From: Candidatus Formimonas warabiya
Lineage (GTDB): Bacteria > Bacillota > Dehalobacteriia > Dehalobacteriales > Dehalobacteriaceae
Direction of reading: 5' to 3'
Assembly: GCF_002777255.1 (NCBI RefSeq)
Contig: NZ_CP017634.1
Coordinates: 2,554,903-2,618,902 of the forward strand
DNA: 64,000 nt
The notes under the pieces were generated by a model, which did no database searches, was not told the origin of the DNA, and worked only from the letters and a program-made list of their open reading frames with translations. This document shows, in pieces, positions 55,011 through 62,099 of the stretch. The first letter of the stretch is position 1. Each line of letters begins with the position of its first letter. The position numbers were made by a program, and so were the translations under genes.

Positions 55011-55865
55011 TTATATCTCTGCTTCCGCATGTCTTGCCGCATGGCAGCAAACGTTGACCACCACGGGCAGTCCTGCGATATGGGTGGGATAATGGTCGAT
55101 GTTTACCGCCAGGGCTGTGACCCGCCCGCCCAAGCCCGCCGGTCCGATGCCCGACCGGTTTATTTCTTCCAGAATCTCTTCCTCCAGCCTGGCATAACGG
55201 GTATCCTCATTCGAACGGCCAATTTCCCGCAGGGTGGCTTTCTTGGCAATCTGGGCGGCTTTATCAATGGTCCCGCCGATTCCCACGCCCACGATCACAG
55301 GCGGGCAGGGATTGGGCCCGGCAATTTTTACTGTTTCCACCACAAAGTCTTTCACACCTTGCTCACCATCGGCTGGGGTGAGCACTTTCAGACGGCTCAT
55401 GTTTTCACTGCCAAATCCTTTCGCCGTGATCTGAAAATGGATCTTATCTCCGGGGGCCACATCCACATAGATCACAGCCGGGGTATTGTCTTTGGTATTT
55501 TTCCGGTCGAAAAGGGGATCCGCCACCACTGATTTCCTTAAAAATCCTTCCTGATAGGCTTCCCGTACCCCTTGGTTGACGGCTTCGGTAAAATCTCCCC
55601 CTACCAAGCGCACCTCCTGGCCCAACCGGATGAACAGGACGGCCATTCCCGTGTCCTGGCAGATGGGGATTTTCTCGCCGGCGGCGATCTCGTGATTTTT
55701 CATAATTTGCTCCAGGACTGATTTCCCGGTGGGGGATTCTTCCTTTTCCAGGCTCCCCTTTAATGCGGTCAGAATATCCGGTCCGATCAGATAACTAGCC
55801 TTGATATAGAGTTCTTTCACGGTATTTTTTATGCAATCCGTATCAATTTCCCGCAATATGAACAT
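55011..55865 (-). CDS. Class I fumarase, alpha subunit (N-terminal type)
   Basis: 284-residue large subunit carrying the oxygen-sensitive 4Fe-4S cluster that dehydrates malate/hydrates fumarate. Cluster cysteines are visible in IPICQDTGMAVLFI, AGPNPCPPVIVGVGIGG and VNVCCHAARHAEAEI. ATG 55865 directly abuts GGGAG, so TTG 55856 (9 bases from it) may be the real start. It is encoded together with the beta subunit. Confidence 0.9.
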   Translation of the reverse strand: MFILREIDTDCIKNTVKELYIKASYLIGPDILTALKGSLEKEESPTGKSVLEQIMKNHEIAAGEKIPICQDTGMAVLFIRLGQEVRLVGGDFTEAVNQGVREAYQEGFLRKSVVADPLFDRKNTKDNTPAVIYVDVAPGDKIHFQITAKGFGSENMSRLKVLTPADGEQGVKDFVVETVKIAGPNPCPPVIVGVGIGGTIDKAAQIAKKATLREIGRSNEDTRYARLEEEILEEINRSGIGPAGLGGRVTALAVNIDHYPTHIAGLPVVVNVCCHAARHAEAEI

Positions 55866-55939
55866 CTCCCTTAATCATCTATCTTTCTCTTTCATGTGGT
55901 ACGGGCAACCTCGTCCGGCAGGACCTTTTCCTTTTCTTT

Positions 55940-56281
55940 TTAGGGCAATAAGAGAATTCCCTGCACGGGAGCCAGCAAAACCACCAGAACAACCTGGACC
56001 AGTTGCATGATGGTAACTTTAGACACATCCGCATTCATCTCAACTGCGATCGCGGTAAGAGGCGTTAACCCTGCAGGGGCAACCGCCAGTAAACTGCTGG
56101 TAAGATCCCAGCCCCGGCACCGGTAGAGATAATAACTCATAAGCAAACTACAGCCTACCAGCAAGACATTCAGGACTTCTCTAGTGTTTTTTGTTTTTCT
56201 GCTGTGCGTCTTTAGATATGCTTTGATCTGGAGTAAAATGGAATGGACGTTTGTCTGGGAGGTAACATTGCCTGCATCGCC
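55940..56281 (-). pseudogene. Remnant of an AbrB-family membrane protein
   Basis: Only the end of a membrane AbrB (PF05145-type) protein is recognisable: VLLVGCSLLMSYYLYRCRGW, DLTSSLLAVAPAGLTPLTAI and a final hydrophobic segment. Complete members have about 350 residues and two such modules. The frame is open right from the stop codon of the PrpD gene, with no start codon in the family region apart from a TTG at 56164 that could give a 74-residue piece. It is probably a decayed transporter-like gene left in the operon. Confidence 0.6.
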
Positions 56282-57637
56282 TCACGAAGCATCTTGCTTC
56301 CGTATCCTCAGCGAATTGGTGACGGAGCGAATGTCCGCTATGTTTCTCATGCCCTTCTTGATTAACGCTACCGTACCTGTATGATCCTTCATTAAATCAT
56401 GGAACTTGGTTTCCACATTTTGATTTGTTTTCACCACATCCTGCGTCATTTCCACCAGGTTTATCTCTTTGATAAACTTCGTGGCATCTTTCATCTCCAC
56501 AACAGCGGCAGCTTTTCGCTCTTCGGTAAAACCGGGGTCAACCACTAAGCCGGTAATGCTCATTAAATACCGGCAGGTAGGATCCCCTACCGATTCATCA
56601 CTAAAATCATCTAAAATGATATCTCCCTTCATCAGGGTGTAAGCGCCGCAAAACTGAACGGAAAACTTTCCTTCCAAGCCGGTTTTGGGCTCAGGTATGG
56701 CGGCGATATCGATGCACCGGGGATGGACATAGCAGGTGATTTTTTTCACGTCCCGGGGCGCAAATTCCGGCCCTGTTTGCTCTCTAATGCCTTTCATGCA
56801 TTCGATAATTCCATGGGTAGAATAACAGGAGGGATAATATTTAAAACGAACTCTCTCTACCACATAACCCTTTTCCAGTGCCTGGACAGCTTTTTTCTCA
56901 TCGTATTTTGACGCGAAAACCCGCCAAAAACCGCCATGCCCCTCAAAAACGTGAAGAGAGCTGTCATAGCCGTGAGAAGCCGTGATGGCGGCAAGAACGC
57001 CGTCCATGGCCGCTTTGCCCGCATTATAAGACTTAGCCATGGAACCGAAGACACTTTGCAGTCCTCCTGCTGAGGTAGCGGCAATACCGATGGCATGGCG
57101 GATTTCGTCTTTGGCCAGGTTCATTACTTTTGCAGCGGCAGCGGCTGCTCCGATATGCCCTAGAGTAGCCGTGTTATGCCACCCGGTTTGATAATGCTCC
57201 GGCATGATGGCTTCTCCCACGGCATATTGGACCTGAAAACCGGCGATGATCGCCTCCAGGGCTGCTTTTCCCGATATGCCCAGCTTTTCGCCCAGGGCCA
57301 GTACCGCCGGCATCACTGTGGAACTCGGGTGTCCCGGTCCCCACGGGTATATATCATCGTAATCAAGTACATGGCCAAAAACACCATTGGCCAACGCCGC
57401 CTCCATTTCATTCACTTGAATGGGATAGCCCAGAACGGTGGCGCATCCGTGATAGTCTCCTGCTGCCAGCCAGTTCCTGACAACTTGCCCGGTAGGTGTC
57501 TTTGATCCTGCCCATGCCACGCCCAACCAATCTTTGAAACATACCTCAGCTTGGTCTGCCGCTGAAGAGGATATGTCATCAATATGAAGTGCGTTGACAT
57601 ATTCGGCAGCCTGTTCGGCAAATGCCAATTGCATCAA
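56282..57637 (-). CDS. MmgE/PrpD family protein
   Basis: 451-residue member of the 2-methylcitrate dehydratase/aconitate decarboxylase/iminodisuccinate epimerase family. It shows WLGVAWAGSKTP near the start, GYPIQVNEMEAALANGVFGH, the active-site-like DYDDIYPWGPGHPSSTVMPA and KYYPSCYSTHG. These enzymes act on di- and tricarboxylic acids by C-H acid chemistry. The substrate cannot be told; methylcitrate is unlikely since no methylcitrate synthase or lyase is present. ATG 57634 follows an in-frame TTG 57637. It lies 4 bases after the IclR gene. Confidence 0.87.
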   Translation of the reverse strand: MMQLAFAEQAAEYVNALHIDDISSSAADQAEVCFKDWLGVAWAGSKTPTGQVVRNWLAAGDYHGCATVLGYPIQVNEMEAALANGVFGHVLDYDDIYPWGPGHPSSTVMPAVLALGEKLGISGKAALEAIIAGFQVQYAVGEAIMPEHYQTGWHNTATLGHIGAAAAAAKVMNLAKDEIRHAIGIAATSAGGLQSVFGSMAKSYNAGKAAMDGVLAAITASHGYDSSLHVFEGHGGFWRVFASKYDEKKAVQALEKGYVVERVRFKYYPSCYSTHGIIECMKGIREQTGPEFAPRDVKKITCYVHPRCIDIAAIPEPKTGLEGKFSVQFCGAYTLMKGDIILDDFSDESVGDPTCRYLMSITGLVVDPGFTEERKAAAVVEMKDATKFIKEINLVEMTQDVVKTNQNVETKFHDLMKDHTGTVALIKKGMRNIADIRSVTNSLRIRKQDAS

Positions 57638-57641
57638 CCCC

Positions 57642-58388
57642 CTACTGTTTTAGTAAGCTATTTATTTTATTGGTCTCCCTAACTAAGATGTCGGTAATCG
57701 CGGCCAGTTTTTCATCATCGATTCTGGCGGCCGGCCCCAAAATCGTTAGAACCATGATTTGGTTGGCAAAAAATATCGGCGCGGAAACGGACTTGCTATC
57801 CGGCACCCGCTCGCTAAAGCTCTGACAATAGCCCTGCTCTTTGATTCGGTCCAGTTCCCTGATCATTTCCTCGATGTTCTTATGAAGCTGCTTCGGCAGT
57901 TCCTTCTCCACCATCTTAAAATACTCTTTTCTCTGGCTGGGCGACATCCAGGCCAAAATAATTTTCCCGGAAGAGCCTAAATAAAGAGGCAAAGCTTTCC
58001 CTAGGGTAACTACCTGGCGTACGTCAAAGGGGCTTTCCACTTTTTCGATACAAATTCTTTTAAAGTCATGGCAAACATACAGGGCTGCTGTTTCCTTGGT
58101 TTCATTGACAATATCAATCATAATTTTTTTGATTAAATCTCTGATATCAATCTTTTTAATTGCGGCCGTGCCCAATTCGAACATCACAAGGGATAATGAA
58201 TACATATTGGTATCATTATCAAAATTTAAAATCCCTTCCTTTTGCAGGGTCGTGCAAATTCGATGAACGGTACTTTTAGGAAACCCGGTCAGATCACATA
58301 ATTTCTTCAAATTTAATTCCGGTGTTTCATGGTTAAAACATTTTATGATGCTGCAGGCTTTTTGGATAGACAACACGACATCATTCAA
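57642..58388 (-). CDS. IclR-family transcriptional regulator
   Basis: About 248 residues. The N-terminal winged helix shows SIQKACSIIKCF and LCDLTGFPKSTVHRICTTLQ (about 10-60); the C-terminal effector domain has RICIEKVESPFDVRQVVTLG and LGSSGKIILAWMS. Open frame extends to 58445, where ATG overlaps the upstream stop, but TTG 58388 follows AAAGGAG (12 bases) and is preferred with modest confidence. It likely controls its own operon and the activase operon by binding the four repeated operators, with an organic acid as effector. Confidence 0.87.
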   Translation of the reverse strand: MNDVVLSIQKACSIIKCFNHETPELNLKKLCDLTGFPKSTVHRICTTLQKEGILNFDNDTNMYSLSLVMFELGTAAIKKIDIRDLIKKIMIDIVNETKETAALYVCHDFKRICIEKVESPFDVRQVVTLGKALPLYLGSSGKIILAWMSPSQRKEYFKMVEKELPKQLHKNIEEMIRELDRIKEQGYCQSFSERVPDSKSVSAPIFFANQIMVLTILGPAARIDDEKLAAITDILVRETNKINSLLKQ

Positions 58389-58444
58389 TTTATTTTTTCG
58401 CTCCTTTTGTGTTAACTTTATGATGATTTTAGCATAAAGCCCCA

Positions 58445-59329
58445 TTATCTGCTAATAGTCTTAAGTCTACTTTCCGCATCCAAATTGAAATATGAGCATT
58501 TATTTCTCGGGCACATGGAACAATCTGTCTCCTTTAATGCCGGCACCCGAACCTCCCTTTTGCTTATTTCATGGATGAGCTGCCACATCCGTTCCATGTT
58601 TTCTGCTTCCCCGCTCACGGCAAGAATCGTAGCGCCTTGTGCTTCCTCAAGCCCCCCGGAAGCAATCTGAACGGCCGTACAGCCTGTTAAAATGTTTATG
58701 GCCTGGTCTTCACAGATCACTTCTCCATTTACCGGCATCAAGCCCACCCTCTGTCCCATAGATTTGTCTATTTTATCATAAGAAGATTTTTGGGCCGCAT
58801 CACCGATGGGAATAGAAATCATTTTTTCCAGACCAACGGGCAGAATGAATCGAAAGCCTTTTCGTTGCGCGGCTTTCATGACCTGAGCGACGGTACCTCC
58901 GCCAGGGCTGGCAAATAACACCCCGGCCTGCCGGTGCGCATCCACGGCATTGCATCCTTTCACATAAATATCGCCAGGTCCCATTTCATTTAACAGAACA
59001 CCCAGTTTAATCCGTTCCATTTTCAGCTTCCCTTTCTCTAAAACCCAGGAGAACGGAAAATCAAAGGGGTGGCTTGGTGTCTCACCTTTTGTCCCCAGGT
59101 CCTGCCTTTCCCGGCTGATACAAAGTGCTCCTTTCTTGATCACCCCTGAGACCCAGATTCCTTCAGGAACTTTACCAAATAATTCATACAAAATAAAGTA
59201 GGTGGTGCTGCTGGGATGGATCACCATCATCCCGTCTTGTAAAGCCTTCTGTACATATGACAGCTCTATAATTGCTTTGGAAATGATTCTTTTTGCCTGA
59301 TTTGGCGTGAGGACAATCTCGCAGATCAT
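58445..59329 (-). CDS. Unknown protein, C-terminal Cys motif
   Basis: 294 residues; I do not recognise the family with certainty. It starts ICEIVLTPNQAKRIISKAII and includes MMVIHPSSTTYFILYELFG, VLFASPGGGTVAQVMKAA and a C-terminal CSMCPRNKCSYF, which could bind zinc or an iron-sulfur cluster. ATG 59329 has AGGGGG 9 bases upstream; the longer frame to 59461 has no ribosome site. It is the first gene of the IclR/PrpD/fumarase/malic enzyme operon, with an operator copy 160 bases before it, so it probably belongs to the same pathway. Confidence 0.72.
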   Translation of the reverse strand: MICEIVLTPNQAKRIISKAIIELSYVQKALQDGMMVIHPSSTTYFILYELFGKVPEGIWVSGVIKKGALCISRERQDLGTKGETPSHPFDFPFSWVLEKGKLKMERIKLGVLLNEMGPGDIYVKGCNAVDAHRQAGVLFASPGGGTVAQVMKAAQRKGFRFILPVGLEKMISIPIGDAAQKSSYDKIDKSMGQRVGLMPVNGEVICEDQAINILTGCTAVQIASGGLEEAQGATILAVSGEAENMERMWQLIHEISKREVRVPALKETDCSMCPRNKCSYFNLDAESRLKTISR

Positions 59330-59489
59330 GACTGTTAACCCCCTATCATGCAAGGCACCGGCTTTCGTCGCCAGATGGATTACACGGTTTTGCCTCCTTT
59401 TCTTATTATTTTTACTGCTAATCTTTAAATCATTAATATCGGAAAGCCTGCTCTTTCCCATACTTGGTCAGGATATTGATTAAAACTTT

Positions 59490-59519
59490 GTTCCATATCG
59501 TGGTACGTCATCCCATTTT
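59490..59519. promoter_or_regulatory. Operator-like repeat, copy 4
   Basis: GTTCCATATCGTGG followed by TACGTCATCCCATTTTTA. It lies upstream of the second catabolic operon. Seventeen of 30 positions are identical in all four copies, including GTTC, ATC, GG and TCCCAT. Confidence 0.65.
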
Positions 59520-59835
59520 TATTTAATTTTATAATTAATTTTATTTCCTGTCAAGAATAATTTTCCATATTTGTATAGGAATGAGTACCTCCCCACGGCC
59601 GTCACTTTTATATACCCACTTTTCAGGGAATAGGTTGCACCGAAAAAAAAAATTTATCGGATTTTTTCCGGGAGATTGAAGGAAAAGTCAAAGGGATCTT
59701 TTTCATCTGTTTGAAAAAGAAAAAGATGACAAACCTTGATTTCAAGCCACTTCTTGAAAACGGGGTCGGTCACCTTATCAGGAAAAGTTAAGTTTAAGTT
59801 AAAGAAAGGAATGCAAAAATTACCTGTCCGCGCGC
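59520..59835. other. Intergenic, AT-rich
   Basis: About 316 bases between the operator and the nitroreductase gene. An imperfect inverted repeat TCTTTTTC/GAAAAAGA (59697-59720) might serve as a weak terminator for the nitroreductase gene. Nothing else is seen. Confidence 0.4.
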
Positions 59836-60420
59836 CTATTTGATGATGCGAATGGTGCCGTCTTTGCGCAGCGGAGCACTTGATTCTTTACCAATATAGC
59901 CTACCGCAGCCGAAGAGCAAATGGCATGTTCTTTGAGGATTCCCAGCTCAAAAAGGTAGTTGCGTACTTCGGGATCATTGCGCAACCAGTACAACTGATT
60001 GATATAGCAGCTCCCCAATCCCAAGGAATGGGCCGCTAGAAAAATGTTTTCCAGGGCCAGTGCGCAGTCTGCCATGGCATTTTGATAATGGGGCCGGTTA
60101 GAGGCAATGATCAATGTCGGCGCGTGGTAGAAAAAATGATGGTCCTTCTTTTGCGCGTTGGCTTTAGCTTTGAGCTTGCTGGGATAGTCATCATCAGGAG
60201 TCCATCGTTGCAGCCCCTCCCGGATCAGGTCATTGATTTTTGTAAGAATATCTTTGTTTTGGATGGCGGTAAACAGCCAGCTTTGACAGTTGCCTCCACT
60301 GGGTGCCCATGTGGCGGCTTCCAGGATCGCGTCCAGATGTTCCGCCTCAATCTGCCGTTCCTGGAACTGGCGTGTGCTTCTGCGCGCACGAATACAGTCA
60401 AGCACTTCATTATGAATCAC
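59836..60420 (-). CDS. Nitroreductase-family flavoprotein
   Basis: 194-residue FMN-dependent reductase. The FMN phosphate-binding start CIRARRSTRQF, the pocket WAPSGGNCQSW, and the later ADCALALENIFLAAHSLGLG and AAVGYIGKE are typical. Substrate unknown. GTG 60420 follows GGAGG at 7 bases. It stands alone. Confidence 0.88.
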   Translation of the reverse strand: MIHNEVLDCIRARRSTRQFQERQIEAEHLDAILEAATWAPSGGNCQSWLFTAIQNKDILTKINDLIREGLQRWTPDDDYPSKLKAKANAQKKDHHFFYHAPTLIIASNRPHYQNAMADCALALENIFLAAHSLGLGSCYINQLYWLRNDPEVRNYLFELGILKEHAICSSAAVGYIGKESSAPLRKDGTIRIIK

Positions 60421-60524
60421 AGTTTTTCCTCCTTCCCCAAACCGGAAACTACTCCGCTACAAACCAAGATATTATTTTCATTATAGCATGCTAACCCCAG
60501 TCCGGAGATTTATTTTTAACCCTA

Positions 60525-61709
60525 TTAATCGTCGGCTGCTTTAAAATTGTAAATCGGTTTAATGATCCGGTTGATTTCAACAGTATCCTGGATATTGGCG
60601 ATGATCTCCTCCATGGGCTTATAGGCAAAGGGAGCCTCATCCAGGGTCTCTCTGGACAAAGAAGTCGTATAGATCCCCTCCATGGACTTTTTGAATTCCT
60701 CCAAAGACAGGCTGCATCTCGCCTGTTTTCTGCTCATTAATCTCCCTGCGCCATGGGGAGCCGATTGATTCCACAGGGTATTTCCTTTTCCGGTTGCCAG
60801 GATACTTCCGTCCCTCATATTGATGGGAATGATTACAACCTCCCCTTTTGGGGCGGAAATGGCTCCTTTGCGCAAGATCATTTCATCCAGATCGATATAA
60901 TTGTGTATGGTCGTAAAGCTGTCGATCACACGAAAGCCCATCTCCCGGACAATTACTTCCGCGATGGCCTTTCTGTTGCATTCAGCATATTTTTGGGCAA
61001 TGCGCATGTCATTGATGTATTCGGAAAAGCTCTCCCCTTCTACATAAGATAGGGCCTTATTAATTTTAGTTTTTCCCTTCTCAATTTTACCCTGTATTTC
61101 TTTTTCTCTGCTTTTTCCCTTAAGTTCAGCAATAATTCTGTCATTATTTTTTCTGGTAATTTCCTTTATGGCCCTGTCCTGATAATACTCCGCGATTTGT
61201 TTTCCTAAATAACGGCTTCCGGAATGTATCACCAAATATAAATTTTCTTCTTCGTCTAGGTTCATTTCAATAAAATGATTCCCACCCCCCAGGGTTCCGA
61301 TGCTGAGCCGGGCCCGTTTTAAATCCAGATGATCCTTGGATTTCAGGTCATGCAGATTGACAAAAGCATTAAATTCATGGGGCGTTTCCCGGACATCAAA
61401 TCCACTTGGCACATACTTCCGAATGGTCTTGTCCAGTTTGCCAAAGTCAACCTGCGTTTTTTCCAGCAGGCTGACATGCATGCCGCAGCCAATATCAACT
61501 CCGACCAGGTTAGGAATGATTTTATCCTGAACGGTCATCGTGGTACCGATGGTGCATCCGGCTCCCGCATGGGTATCCGGCATAATCCTGATTATGCTTT
61601 CTCGGGCAAATTCCTGATTGCACAACTCCCGTATTTGTTCTGCAGCCTTCTCTTCCACATGATCGGTAAACACCTTTGCCGTGTTGTATTTTCCTTTAAT
61701 TTCTATCAT
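60525..61709 (-). CDS. rtcB: RtcB-family RNA ligase
   Basis: 394-residue 3'-phosphate RNA ligase, which joins 2',3'-cyclic phosphate or 3'-phosphate ends to 5'-OH ends with GTP and Mn2+. Metal and active-site motifs are all present: DTHAGAGCTIG, GVDIGCGMHV, LGGGNHFIEM, HSGSRYLG, and the GMP-accepting His in SAPHGAGRLMSR. The length is close to the short bacterial class. No archease gene or RtcR regulator is nearby. Confidence 0.92.
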   Translation of the reverse strand: MIEIKGKYNTAKVFTDHVEEKAAEQIRELCNQEFARESIIRIMPDTHAGAGCTIGTTMTVQDKIIPNLVGVDIGCGMHVSLLEKTQVDFGKLDKTIRKYVPSGFDVRETPHEFNAFVNLHDLKSKDHLDLKRARLSIGTLGGGNHFIEMNLDEEENLYLVIHSGSRYLGKQIAEYYQDRAIKEITRKNNDRIIAELKGKSREKEIQGKIEKGKTKINKALSYVEGESFSEYINDMRIAQKYAECNRKAIAEVIVREMGFRVIDSFTTIHNYIDLDEMILRKGAISAPKGEVVIIPINMRDGSILATGKGNTLWNQSAPHGAGRLMSRKQARCSLSLEEFKKSMEGIYTTSLSRETLDEAPFAYKPMEEIIANIQDTVEINRIIKPIYNFKAADD

Positions 61710-62099
61710 AGGCTCACCACATCTCCAATTTTACCCGGAAAACTTTTTACCCTGCTGGAAATACCTTAAAAGTGTATCGGTTGTTTGTCCCCATTTCCAT
61801 CCTGATCGTGCATTAACCAATATAAAATTCTCCAATATTTAACCAATACCCTGCATTCTGAGACAAAATAGGCCGCCAGCGACGGCGGCTTGGGAGTAAT
61901 AATATTATTATGATCCTATTTTACAATAAGTGAATAACCGGGTCAAAGAGCTAAAAATTATTCATTTGCAGGGATGTTAACCACGCCGTAAAGCGTATTT
62001 TTTTATTTTTTTAAAAAATATGACTTTCGTCACATTGTAAACAAAAGAGGTGTTATCTATAATTTAAGGAGTCAAAGCCGTGATAAAAGGAGGAAAGTC
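61710..62099. other. Intergenic region before the ABC transporter gene
   Basis: 390 bases without a gene. It holds a small hairpin (GCCGCC/GGCGGC, 61872-61889) and the promoter listed separately. An inverted TGAC/GTCA pair (62021-62032) precedes the promoter. Confidence 0.5.
62035..62063 (+). promoter_or_regulatory. Promoter of the ABC transporter gene
   Basis: TTGTAA (62035-62040), 17-base spacer and TATAAT (62058-62063). The start codon is 37 bases further, behind AAAGGAGG. Confidence 0.65.
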
